Below are positions 21,857-33,191 of a DNA stretch of 64,000 bases, piece after piece (the first letter of the stretch is position 1; every line of letters starts with the position of its first letter). The notes under the pieces are model-generated. The model saw only the letters and a list, made by a program, of their open reading frames with translations, was not told the origin of the DNA and did not search any database. The stretch lies in NCBI GenBank assembly GCA_004802705.1, contig SGPL01000027.1:52699-116698 (forward strand), in the 5' to 3' direction. This stretch comes from Bondarzewia mesenterica. Lineage: Eukaryota > Basidiomycota > Agaricomycetes > Russulales > Bondarzewiaceae. The translations under genes and the position numbers were made by a program.

Positions 21857-23093
21857 ATGTCCTCCAAAGAGTCGAAAGTCCTTGCTCACCCACCCGCCAC
21901 TTGCTGTCTCAAGACCGTGCAGCACACCGGTGACACGAAGGGCTCCTTTGAAGTCGTCGAAGGCATCAATGCCTACGTCTCGTATCCACCTTCGAAACAG
22001 GAACGCTACGCGCGGATTATATTTTTCTTCGCGGACGTGTTCAGTCCGACTTATATGAACAACCAGCTGATCATGGATTACTTTGCCTCGCACGGTCAGT
22101 CGCATTTCATGTATTCTGAAGTTCTGAGTCATCGAATGGTAATCATGTTCGTATTGCGATGTGGGTTTGTGAAGGTTATCTGGTGCTTGGGCCTGATTGC
22201 TTCGAAGGCGACCCGTTTTCCAACCCCAATAGGGGCGATCCTGGGTTCGACGCGATGAAGTGGATCGGAGAGAAGCGTGCTCGCGCCACAGAACTCGGGC
22301 CCAAATTTGTTGAGGCTGCGAAGGCCAAGTATGGTGCGAGTTATTACCTCAGAGTATATAGATCGGCGCGCTGACGACATGTGGGGTGCATGTAGGGACG
22401 GAGGGGACGAAGTATGCTGCTGTTGGTATGTATCCTCCTCAACGAATGCGAGCGGATATCATGCGTGGTGTCGGTTTATTGAACCAAATCTAATCTTGTT
22501 GATCTATAGGATACTGCTTCGGGGCTCCCGACGTTCTGACACTGGTGGCGTCAGACTGGTTGGCAGCAGGTGGAGTATTTCCCCCACTTCTGCATGGAGA
22601 GTGGTCGTTGACGGATGAATTCCGTTTACCAGGCGCCGTCGCTCATCCTACCTTCCTCACCGAAGATGACGTGGGCAAAGTCAAGCGTGCGTGTTCTTCT
22701 TTCCTAATTTTGACCCTAAGAGCTAACCGCAGGGCACCGCAGAGCCGTTGTTCTTCTCTTGTGCAGGCAGGTCACTTGTGTTTTGAATGAGCGGTCCCCG
22801 CATAAAATGAGCATGTTTGTTTGTAGAGAATGATGGACGCTTCCCGATGGCGTCTCGACACCGCGCGGAACAGATCCTCGTCGAGTCACCGTTGAAGCCC
22901 GAGTATCATTTCCGGCTCTTTTCGGGCGTGGAGCACGGGTTCTCTGTGCGCGGTGATCCGGCGGATCCCAGGCAACGTGAGTGTGTGCTCTGAGTATGAA
23001 GAATCCGAACGTGAATCCTGATTGTCCACAGGCTGGGCGAAGGAGGAGACGGCGAAGAGTATGATTGCGTGGTTCGACAGGTTTTGCAAGTAA
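21857..23093 (+). CDS. Dienelactone hydrolase family protein, copy 3
   Basis: Alpha/beta-hydrolase with a Cys-Asp-His triad. The N terminus (MSSKESKVLAHPPATCCLKT) and the strand RIIFFFADVFSP are followed by YLVLGPDCFEGDP, the nucleophile word VGYCFGAPDVLTL (about 22505), HPTFLTEDD, the acid in SCAENDGRFPMASRH (spliced), and the base in FSGVEHGFSVRGDP (about 22930). The C terminus is SMIAWFDRFCK, stop at 23093. Eight or nine exons, all in frame. The intron splitting the Asp region must use a GC donor (TGTGCAG/GCAGGT), because a GT donor would break the frame. It runs opposite to copies 1 and 2 and is the cleanest of the three. Confidence 0.9.
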
Positions 23094-23585
23094 GCTGGTC
23101 TGTCTTTGGAGAAGCTAAAGCGTGTGTCGGTCGCGTAAAAGGAAAGTGTAAGTCATGTACAGTGAGGACAAAATAGGCAAGTGCTGTGGTTCGTGACGTC
23201 ATAATGTCCAAGTCGATTCCTTCTGTTGTGTGTGACCTTTGGAGGTCCCATTTGCTAGTCCTGAGCGGCATTGTAGCGTAGTCAACCAAATTCAACACGT
23301 TTCAACGTTTCCTCTCTCTGGTGCTGGTCCCTTTACTTAGTGCTGTTGGTACTTGTGTCACTCATTCCAAAGGTTTCCGGCAACTAAATGGCCTCCTCTC
23401 CACAGGTCTCCAGCAATCGCTTGCGACATGACGCATCGAATGACTCTCAACTGGAGATGCTGCATCGGTCTCAATTCTGACAGGCGGGACGTGGGGCCAT
23501 TCAGTTCATGATGTCAGATGACGTTTCACGTTTCCTCCTCACTATATATACCAGACTTTCTCTCGAACCCGTCCTCATCCAAACA
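23094..23585. other. Intergenic, HAM1 promoter region
   Basis: This 492 bp contains the 3' end of DLH copy 3 and the upstream region of the HAM1-like gene. A TATA box (ACTATATATA, 23541-23550) sits about 40 bp before the HAM1 ATG. No gene is seen. Confidence 0.5.
23541..23550 (+). promoter_or_regulatory. TATA box of the HAM1-like gene
   Basis: CTATATATA lies about 40 bp upstream of the ATG at 23586, suggesting a short 5' leader and a well-expressed gene. Confidence 0.5.
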
Positions 23586-26517
23586 ATGTCTCTTCCTCCC
23601 GCCACCGCTTCCACCGCTGAGCACCCTGCCTCGGGCGCAGTCACCGTCCCTGTCAACAAGCAGGCGAAGGACGCTGACATTGACCGTAAAGTCCGTTTTT
23701 CGTATTGAACTATGTTTCATTTTCATCTCATTGTCCTGTTTTAGCTCCGTTTTTTCGGCGTCATCGAGGCTTTCCGCCAAGGACGATATCCTTCAAACCA
23801 ACAAATCGACAAGACTCTCAGATATGTCCTCGACAACTCCCCCGTCGACCAATCCCAACTCTCTCCGGATGGTCGCAAACTCATACAAGACACTCGTGAC
23901 ATCATCGAGACCGCCCGACTCATGGTTCAGGAGAAGAACGCAGACGAACTCTTCCAGACCTTCCTTTTTCACACCCGTAACGTCGAGTTTGACAAGGCCC
24001 GAAATGATCCCAACGACGTCCTCCCCGTCGACAAAGAGAAGACTCAGTCCGATAGCCAGCAGGGTAATTATCATCAGTCTTCTCAAACTCGACGGCACTA
24101 ATGTAATTCGTGCAGCTGTGCAGCATTTACGCACTCTCCTCACCCTTGTAGCTACCAATTCGGAGGTTCGAAAGCTGCTTTCCGACTTTTCCATCATTGG
24201 CCGTGATCTCCTCGCCCGCTCTGCTGCCCACGCCGCAAACTCTGTTCGTCCTCATCCAGACCAGCTCGCAGGTGTTGATCATCCTGTGGAAAACGATCAG
24301 TTTCAGACCGCCGGCGGCCGTAAAGCTGGTCCTGAAGAGACCCCCGTCCTTGAGGCTGGTATTCCTGGTACCGACACCACCATGCGGCAGCATCCGAAGC
24401 AGGGAACTGAAGTTGAGAGTGGAGGTGAGGCCAAAGATGCTCGAGAGGCCACCGACGAGGCTCGTGCTGAGGCCGTCGACGCCATGGAACAAGCAAAGGA
24501 AACCGCGACACAGCAGGCCAGCGAGATGCAAGAGTGAGTCATTGTCTTGATTCAAGAAACATTGTTAACAATTCGCAATAGTCAAGTGCAGGATGAGGGT
24601 GCCGGTACCGATGCCAAAAAGCAAGGTATCAAAGCCCGTCTACAGGGCATGAAGGTCAGTATGTTTTTTTTTTTAATACCACGAACCACGTCCTTTACAA
24701 CCGTATAACAGAATGGATTATCTGATCGGGTATCCCAAGAGCACAAGGACAATGCCAATGAAAAAATTGAACGTGGTCGTAAATTACTTGCTGAGGAATA
24801 TTTCCCCGAAGAACGCCGCGATCAATTCATTTTCCGCGGCAAGAAGGTTTGTGCAAGTCAATCGAGAGCATACATTTGACTCATCGCGTTCGCAGGCCAT
24901 TATCGAGTGCCAGAAGCACAACGATTATCAAGAGAGCATTCAGTGGTTGATTGGCTTCATCGGAGGGTACGCTAGTCACGGAAAGTCGATGGCTCGCTCT
25001 GGCAAGGAGTCGCACGGCCAGCTCACTCAAGTATGTCCACACGTTCCAAACATATTCCGTACAACTGACAAGCTTATATTTTCAGGACCCTGCTTTGCAG
25101 CAAGCGACCACTGAGATCCGGACCCTTCTCGAACGCTTTGCCAACGGTCAAAGTCTTGATGTGATCATTAATTCCGTCGATCAACTCATTTCCGACGCGC
25201 ATTCTGACGAAGACTTCCGCTCTTGGTGGTCATCCGTTGACGCATACTTGCGCAAAATCCTACTCGAGCCCGGTTATGTACTCGATGATGCCTGCAGTAC
25301 GGAGGGTCGCGAGCTGCGCGAGTCGGGTCGCAGATTTTACGACGACAAATACAAGGCCCATTTCGATGGTATGTTTGACAGCATCGGGAAATGGTTCCAC
25401 GCTATGGGTGACGATCCTCTGAACAATCGTTTCGGCGACGACTGGGCACGGTTGACCAAGGACCTCCTGTTTGATAGCGAAGGCAGTCTCAAATTCAAGC
25501 CCGAGCTCTGGTTGGACATCAGGAAGGTCATTTTGCCGACTCTTGTCGACCAGGTAAGCCATATCTAGGTATGGCATCTCCGCAGTCAACTGATGGGAGT
25601 CTAGGTCGGCTACATCCCGATTCCTCGCATTGAGTATACGGACGACACAGTAGACCTTGTCGTCGAGAACCTCACCCTTCAGGGGCGTAATTTGTTCCCA
25701 AACGTTGTGTCAGTCGAAACACATAACTACATCAAGTTTTCGCCATACAATGCCATCACTGATGAGCACCATCACGAGTTCACTCTCATGCTTGGGCATA
25801 TGCAGGCGGACATGCGTGACGTTGCCTTCTACTTCAGGAAGAAATCCGGTTTTCCGAAGATCACGGATTCGGGCTTGGCGGATGTCCTGTTGGGTGGGCA
25901 TGGCTTGACCGTAAGTTTCAAAAGTCAAGACTGAGCCGTAGCAGTTGACAATGCGATTGCAGGCCACGGTGCACCTCGCCTCTTCTGACAAGGATAAATC
26001 GTCTGTATTCCATGTCAAGAACGTTCATGTCAAGGTCGACACGCTGAAGTTCTCCATTCGTGACTCCAAGCACGATACCCTTTACAAGACTCTTCGTCCG
26101 CTCGCGACAGGGCTCGTGAAGAAGCAGATTCAGAAGGCTGTGGCGGATGCGATCAGGACTGGCATGGAGTATGTTGACGGGCAACTTGTTGGCGTTCGCG
26201 ATCGCATGAATGAGGCGAAAGCGAGCGACGATACGAATAGGAAACAGGCGTTGCAAGAGGCGTTCCAGCGGAAGAAGGACGAGGCAAGCTCGAAAGGCAG
26301 CGGCAAGGAGAGTCACAGTCAATTCAAGATGGTGGCTAAGCGCGACTCGGCCATCATGAAGGATAAGGGACATCCTTCTGGGTGGGTGAATCGTGTTCAA
26401 GAAAAGACGGATGTCGCGAAAGAGGGCGGAGGCTGGAGGTCGAAAGCGTTAGTTCCCCTCCCGCTTGCGCTACACAACAGGAACTTATGTCATTTTTGCA
26501 GGTTTGACATTGTATAA
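23586..26517 (+). CDS. HAM1-like protein (DUF5923 + DUF4449)
   Basis: Large fungal protein of the HAM1 (hyphal anastomosis) type; lipid-binding-like folds have been proposed for the family, but the molecular role is not settled. Exons run from MSLPPATASTAEHPASG through LRFFGVIEAFRQGRYPSN, an Ala/Glu-rich linker (about 24300-24540), a helical middle part (EEYFPEERRDQFIFRGKKA) and a C-terminal domain (RIEYTDDTVDLVVENL, FYFRKKSGFPKITDSG, LGGHGLTATVHLAS) to a tail ending SKAFDIV at 26517. Roughly 850 aa. Eight or so introns of 50-60 nt, all in frame; the first uses the donor GTCCGT. The gene looks intact and has a TATA box just upstream. No transmembrane segment is seen, so a cytosolic or peripheral membrane protein is likely. 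Confidence 0.87.
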
Positions 26518-26979
26518 TTTCTACTCTTGCGAGCTTGCGGTGAATGATCTCAACACAGCCTCTCATGAACATTGCTATTATTGCGTTTCACCGCGCTTGG
26601 CATGATTACTTTCTCATTTTTTTTGGCTTGTTGGCGTCGACCTTTTGTCGTATCTCGTTCTACATTGTTATGTTACAAAGTGCCTGCTGTGATTGAATAC
26701 CATGGTTATTTTTCCCCACAAGTACTCAGGGGGTTTGTCTTGTAGATGCATACAACTTATCGGAAGCAACTTCCAACGTTAACGTTCATCCCGAGGAAAT
26801 ATTTCCCAAGATCAATGCATTGTAGCTTACAGACACAAGTCGACAAAACAACGAAGAACTTTACTCACCTCAAGATGTGTATAGCACGTATAGTCAATTA
26901 CAGAGCACCCAACAACTCAACCCGTCCTGACATTGAATCTTTCTTCACTAGCGCGCGTAGACATCATTAATTCTCCCAA
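26518..26979. other. Intergenic between convergent HAM1-like and MYND genes
   Basis: AT-rich 460 bp containing the two 3' ends; nothing else is recognised. Confidence 0.5.
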
Positions 26980-29900
26980 TCACTGCGGCTTGCATTTCGC
27001 CTTATGGACCTTCCAATCCTTCTTCTGACACGCCTCGGAACAGTACCGCACTTTCTTACAAACCGCGCACGTCCTCAGCTTCGGCTTGCCCTTGCCCCTG
27101 CACACGTAGCACTTGTGCAGCGCCGGGTCGCGCCCGACGGTCTCGAGGTACGTCACTGCGAACAACGGCGAGAGCGCGACCCGGGTCACATACGGCGCGA
27201 GCTTGCTCCACAGTGCCACCTTGGACATGCCTTCGACGTCCTTGCCCCGCCCGCAGCTGCACAGCGGGTCTTCCTCCATCTCCTCCGACAGCGGTATCCT
27301 CTTCTGCGCCACGTACTCGCAGTTGGCACCGTGTGTCCACGAAGACCGACAGCGTTCAACGAATGCCGGGAGCAGCTTCTTCCACGCTTGCATCTCTCCT
27401 TCGAATACCGACACGTCGACCATGTCGCCCTTGTGTACGAGTGTGCCGAACGCGCTCGAGATTGTCGGCATGAGCGCGTGGGTCAATGGGAGTACGTATC
27501 CATCGCATACTATTGTGTGTGCCTGCAGATCAAACTTGAGGTCGTTGATGAAGAAGATGGTGTCGCAGTTGTTCGACGCATTGTCTCTCAACGAAAATAG
27601 CCGTCGGGGGGATCCACCCTGAACACCCGAAGATCGGACGAAAATGCTATGCAGCGTGTCTTTGACGAACATGAGAGTGTCGGTCTGGTGCTTCTTCCGA
27701 AGAGAGCGTTCGCGAGAGGACATCATAGAACCGACGTGAGCATTGAGCCACTCTTTGACCTTTCTCGCTTGAATATCAAGGACTGGCAAGCGAGATAGGT
27801 TTAGGCGATGAATACTCCAAGGATTGAGAGCTTTGTCGGAGCCGGTGACTGGGAACAGGTTGAGTTTGATGCCGTCAGGCTTGAATGGACCTGAAATGGG
27901 AGCAATTACCTTCGCGTTTCAAGACCGATAATGAGGATGAGGAATGTTGTGACCAGTAAGGAAACATACCTCGATGTACAACGATTTTCTGGCAAGGCGA
28001 AGCCTGTTTTGGCTACCTATGACCGGGAAAGGATATGTAACATCCTGCAGACGACTTCCCATAGTAATTCTCATCACACAAGGCGAGACCTGTGCAATAT
28101 GTGGCATTGACCCTGAGCCGAACAACCGCTTCACATCTTCGTCTTCGACGGAAACCCTGCAGGTGAAGGAAACGACCAGTTCGCACTGCTCGTCAAGGTC
28201 GACCATCGCTGGCCCCGATCGTCCAATCTGAGCGTAATGGCCATAAGTTTCCGGCGAAGAGGTCGGCGACGAGACTCGAGGTGCTTTGGAAGGTAGGGGC
28301 TGTTCGGGCAGGGTATAGACAGCAGAGTCGTCCAATAGATTTGCTTCGAAAAGACTGAGTTTCAGCCCCAGTTTGCTCGTCAGCAGTACGGTGCCCGGTG
28401 TACTCCGCACTGAAAAGCATACGTTGAGAGCTTCCTGCGGTTCGATATCTGTCAAAAGCCTAGTCGGCATCGTAAATGATGCCACGAGCGACGACGTCCC
28501 ATTCCAACCCTCAGGATCCTCTTTGAAAATCACTCGCGGATTACTCTTCGTTCCCATCGGGATGACGCTTCCAAAGGCGACGTGGACAGATGCGAAGGTA
28601 TTCTGGGACCAGTTTCCTCGAACATCGCAATGTAACAATGGAGTACCAACTTGGTCCGCCGACTCCTTCAGCACGGCCAATTTCTGGCGAGGAACGGTGA
28701 GAATGATGCGGACCAGAGGAGGAACGATGTCCCATTCCAAAAATCTGCCAATCTTCGGTGGCCTCTGGTCATACGCGGGCACAGTGTAAACACTATGGCG
28801 ATGCAGCTGTGCGCATAAGTCCTGATAATTGACTGAATCCATTGGGAGGGATTGGTCTGCGTCTTCGAGGTCGAAGAAACGGTCCATGACTTCTAGCCAC
28901 CGCTCCTGAGGGATGCAGAGCCTCTCCCTAACGAGCTTCAGAAATAGAACGAAGCTCTCGCGTGTGTAGTGGATGATATTCGAGTGCGCGATAGCCTTCA
29001 TGATGTTTCCCTTGTTTAGCCTCCAAAAATGCATAGCATCCTCTTGCTCGAACAGTTGGTGATACATGTCGTAAAGAAACGTTCCAAGCTGGCATGGATC
29101 GAAAACAGGAGCTTCGCTTTCTCCCCCAATCCGCACAGCGACAGAATCCCCAGATGCGGGAGATTTCCACGTCGTTACTTGGTGCCACTGAGTAGACCGT
29201 TTCTTGGTAGCCATATACATCATTAGCTCGTGCGTGTTGGACCTGGTGGTGAAACCCAACAGATAGTCGACTGGAGATAAACCTAAGAGCAGGCCGACGG
29301 CTGTGATATCTGCGTAGAGGCGCTCCGTGAACTCCTTCGTCGCATCTTCTCCATGAAACAGTAGCGACTCTGTGTAGAGCACACTGGATCGCGATGATCT
29401 TGACAGCAAGGGAACTGCGGAAATTAAGACATTCAAGAGGCCGATGTGATCGTCGAGATTCGAAGTGTCGACAACATTGAAAGTGGCGGGCGCACGAGTA
29501 GCGGAGACATATTCGTCTCTGCTAAGTTGGATGAGTTGTGTCTTCCACTGCGCAACAGGTAAGCCCAGATTCAGCGTCCCAGTGGTAGCAAGGGCATAGA
29601 GGGCACGACAGACAGCGGTGGCTTCACCCAAGAAGAAGCGAACAATGAGACAATTGGTGACAGTGGGAGTGATGAAATTGAGAAAAGCCGAGCACCAATC
29701 ACTAAATTCCTTCTTTGCTGCCTTCACGAGGTCTGTGACAGACACTGAACCCTTCGCGTTGCCAAATAGAGCAGCGGAGTGGAATGGAATTAATGGATCA
29801 GTTCCATAGTGAACAGAGCACCCTTCTCCAGCAAGTGAATAGACAAAAGTTGGGTTGAGCGTGGTGGCTGCAGTAACTTGCTTGGGATCGGAGAATGTTG

Positions 29901-30666
29901 TACCCGTCGCCCAGTACTTTCTGAAATGGTCCGCAGATATCTGTGTCGCGCTGAGAAAAAGTGGACCAGCAGAACGAGCTGAGGTTGATATGGTTGCGTC
30001 CTTTTGAGACAAGGCCTTGGATTGCTGAGAGAAGGCGTCTTGGATGGTTTTCATCCTCGCGCCCGACAAATTTTGCATGTCAACGTACAACTGCCAGTGA
30101 CGACGAAGCTCCGTCAATGTGTAATCAGTGCACATCTTCAGGAAGGGTCCATAGAGCGAAGCGTTCCAGCGTTGGAGACTACCAGAGAGTTCTATGAGCT
30201 TCCTGCATTGCTCGATCAGCACAGAGTACGAGTGTTCGTCCAAGTAAATATGGAAGAATATGTTCCAAATTGTGGTCGAATAGGGATGCTTGTCGACGAC
30301 CATCGTGAATAGGAGAACATTACGAGCTTTAAATTTGAATGAGCGAAAGATTCATGGCAGTTCAGCAGCAGGTTCCGCACGTACCCAACACAGCTGGATC
30401 CATGTCACAGCAAGTCAAGTCGAGTGAGCGGCCCACTATTGGGAAAGACGGTCATATCAAGACATCCTGTCGCTACAGAAATGCGGATGCTCACTGCTCT
30501 GAGGCTCTGAGAAAATGGTGTATAAGACATTCGTAGGATCTCCGCATCCAAGCAGAAGAATATTGGCGTGCTCCTCAGGAGCAAGATCCCTCGTTAGCGA
30601 TACGGATGAGGTGTTGCTGATAGGGTAGAAAAAGTATTTCCCCGGCCAAACAAGCGGATGAGCCAT
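26980..30666 (-). CDS. MYND zinc-finger protein with DUF4470
   Basis: Fungal protein with an N-terminal DUF4470 domain and a C-terminal MYND finger. The first exon (MAHPLVWPGKYFFYP) contains the diagnostic ANILLLGCGDPTNVLYTIF. A short exon adds DLTCCDMDPAVL, which joins RNVLLFTMVVDKHP at the start of a very long exon (27919-30303). An intron near 27900 leads to the last exon (IQARKVKEWLNAHVG to the stop). The MYND finger is CYVCRGKGKPKLRTCAVCKK followed by YCSEACQKKDWKVHKAKC, with its zinc ligands present. About 1150 aa. The second exon's 5' splice site is not resolved. Likely a scaffold or regulator that binds partners through MYND; no enzyme motif is seen. Confidence 0.85.
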
Positions 30667-31237
30667 TTCCCAAAGGCCTTGGTGGATGAGAGAGGGAGAA
30701 GACTATAAGAGGTCCTCATGTTGAAGCACCTTTTTCAACGAGGCGTCGCGCCTGCTGAGTTCTGAGTCCAAGCGGAGTTCAACCTTGTATATAAAGAACC
30801 CAGCGCACGCGAACACCCAGCGCTCCTGCCTCAGAGACGGAATCTGCGTTTATGTAAAAACTGGGTTTGTTCCCGGAGCAGTCTTGGCGAACGTCGGCAG
30901 CAAGTTTGCATTAGTGGTGGGTGCCGTGCTGAAAGTGGCCCTGCATTACAGTTTATTGCGAATCGAGATATTTTCGCGATTATTCGAAATTATGCCCACC
31001 AATTCAAAATGCTGGTGTTTCGGTCATTGCAGCTGCATCGTCTACACGCCGGACTCCAGAATCTTGCTACACGTAAGAGTGCTTAGCATGAGGTCCTACA
31101 CTCTTGCGAATGCGAGAAAAAAAAAAAGTTTGCACCGATGGAGCAATGATACATAAACCAATCACACATGGAGCTGAGCGCTGAAGCTTTGAAGCTGAAA
31201 GCCTGTCGCCTTTGAGTTAACATAAGACACTCAAAAA
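30667..31237. other. Intergenic, no gene seen
   Basis: This 570 bp lies between the start of the MYND gene and the 3' end of the O-fucosyltransferase-like gene. A TATATAAAG at about 30787-30795 points to the + strand but no credible gene follows; a stretch of A residues lies at about 31117-31128. Confidence 0.45.
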
Positions 31238-32803
31238 TTAACCTCGCTGCACAATCTCCCAGCCATGGTACCTCCTCCAGAGTATATCTTGAACGAATCC
31301 ACTGAATGTGCTCCCTTCCGTCCCGACAACGTCCCATGCGTTACTCACAATCATGGCATCCAGAAAGGGCAGCAAGAACGACTTCAGGGGAACTCCGTCA
31401 TACGCGCTTACGAGGCTGTCGAGGGTAGAGAGCGCGGGTAGCGTCCAGTTTGAGTGTGCATAAGATGAGAGATCTGAGAGGAAAAACGTGCACGGGAAGG
31501 AGCGATGAAAGAGGGAGAGGATGGTGCTCAAATGAGGATCGCTAGCATCTGTTGATATGAATAAAGGGATATTAAAAGGAGCTAATTCGTGCTCAACGTG
31601 TAAGGGCCTATGACAAGGCACACAAGGCTTAAAACTGGAAGGCAGCGGTGGGTGAGGTGGGCGAGGGGTCCGCATGGCTGCCGCATCGGGAATTAGAAAG
31701 GGAGGTTCTGAGAACGCCATGGAAGGATCACCAAATCGCTGCTCCACTATCTGCGCATCCTTCATGTTGAATCCGAGTGCACGCGTCACCAGATTGTACC
31801 AGATTGTACGCGCGTGCTGCTGTCCAAGTTCTTGGAAAATCCCGTCGCCAACTCGTACATGCGCTCCGAGGTATGCATTGCCAAGGGCGGACACCGCCTC
31901 GCGTGCTGCCTCGAGAAGAATTGGATTTGAGAAAGTCATTTGTTCCCGGATGAATTTTCGGATGGCAATGTGAAGCGGATCGGTCAGATGTAGTCTTGAG
32001 GAACCGAAAAGAGTGCCAAGATGGATCAATCGTGCGGTTATGTTGGCAAGCGAAGAGATCGGTATTGGAATGCGGTATTTAGGATGGGCATGGGCGAAAG
32101 AAGGGTCATAGTCAACATAACGGAAGTCGTAGGTACCGTTGTCTTTCAAAGCGAAGATCTCGTTGCTGAGAGTATTGTCTAAGAACAGATCGAACCATGG
32201 ATAGTCAAGATTGGGAGGATGAAGTAATGGCTGGTCAAGCTCTATGGAAGTCATGTCGACGAGCCAGTTCCAAGACACACGAGTGGATTCGAAAAAATCC
32301 AGACACTCTGGAGGTAAGCCATCAGACTGTGTGCTGGAACAGTGCATGAGACCCTCCTTGCCAGAAAGCATGAGAAAGTTTTGAAGACTGTCGAAAGGCA
32401 GGTGATGAATGGTTTTTGAGCCCAAATGAACGGGTGGAACAAGCAAAGTACGATTCAATATTCGAGCGAGAACTAGTGCATTCTCAAAGGCGATGCGTTG
32501 ATTATGAAAGCCACTGTGAGGGAGATATGCGAGGTATCTCTTATCTGCATCAAGCTTGTATGCTTTGGAATCATAGGGCCCTCCTACATCGACCAGAATT
32601 CGGCTCGGGTGCGCTCGAGTTTCCATGTCCCCTCGGTGAACATGGTGACGATATTGCGATTCAGGGGAAGCCGTGAACAGATATAGAGCAGTTCCGAAGC
32701 ATGACACAGCAACAGACAGCAACAGGAGTATGAGAAAACTAAATCCTCCTATAATGCTGAAGCGTGTAATGCAGACGAAATGGAAGATGTGGTTCAAAAT
32801 CAT
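31238..32803 (-). CDS. GDP-fucose protein O-fucosyltransferase-like membrane protein
   Basis: Single-exon type II membrane protein of about 520 aa. The start at 32803 (MILNHIFHFVCITRFS) is followed at once by a signal-anchor (IIGGFSFLILLLLSVAVS). The lumenal part begins with the nucleotide-sugar fold (RYLAYLPHSGFHNQRIAFEN, NRTLLVPP), the GAHVRVGDGIF segment (about 31840) where the catalytic Arg of O-fucosyltransferases lies, a two-cysteine loop (SFKPCVPCHRPLH), NIPLFISTDASDP, and the C-terminal GTEGSTFSGFVQDI. These are O-FucT (PF10250) hallmarks. Expected in the Golgi; acceptor unknown. The frame is open farther upstream only from a TTG, so I chose the ATG before the anchor. It is divergent from the GMC gene. 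Confidence 0.8.
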   Translation of the reverse strand: MILNHIFHFVCITRFSIIGGFSFLILLLLSVAVSCFGTALYLFTASPESQYRHHVHRGDMETRAHPSRILVDVGGPYDSKAYKLDADKRYLAYLPHSGFHNQRIAFENALVLARILNRTLLVPPVHLGSKTIHHLPFDSLQNFLMLSGKEGLMHCSSTQSDGLPPECLDFFESTRVSWNWLVDMTSIELDQPLLHPPNLDYPWFDLFLDNTLSNEIFALKDNGTYDFRYVDYDPSFAHAHPKYRIPIPISSLANITARLIHLGTLFGSSRLHLTDPLHIAIRKFIREQMTFSNPILLEAAREAVSALGNAYLGAHVRVGDGIFQELGQQHARTIWYNLVTRALGFNMKDAQIVEQRFGDPSMAFSEPPFLIPDAAAMRTPRPPHPPLPSSFKPCVPCHRPLHVEHELAPFNIPLFISTDASDPHLSTILSLFHRSFPCTFFLSDLSSYAHSNWTLPALSTLDSLVSAYDGVPLKSFLLPFLDAMIVSNAWDVVGTEGSTFSGFVQDILWRRYHGWEIVQRG

Positions 32804-33191
32804 CGGCGTGTTGGTAGTGTGCAAGATATTGAGCCAAGGATCCCACCCGTGGGAACGCGTAGCCCTTTTCGATCACCTCCCGCAGATCGCCCAAGTACTG
32901 GCCCGCCTCCTGTGAGTCCGATATATTCCTGTATACGGACATCCATTCAGACGACATCGGCGAGTATGGATGTACACTTGGGTGAGGTTTGGTACCGTAG
33001 CTGTGTTGCCAAACCTGGAAACTGCCAGCGCTCAGCGTCTACGTACAGTATTAGGGCGTAGTTTTTGAGCCCAACATGGTCCCTGCGTGCGGCTCGACCC
33101 GCCCGTCGATTCCATTTCAGAAGCTTTGCTGTCTTCATAAGGCCTCTCCAAACCCTGAACGTCCCCACCGTATCCTAACATTTCCCTCGCA
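32804..33191. promoter_or_regulatory. Divergent intergenic region, O-FucT / GMC
   Basis: This 388 bp separates the starts of the O-fucosyltransferase-like gene (-) and the GMC gene (+). No clear TATA box is visible. It must contain both promoters. Confidence 0.4.
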
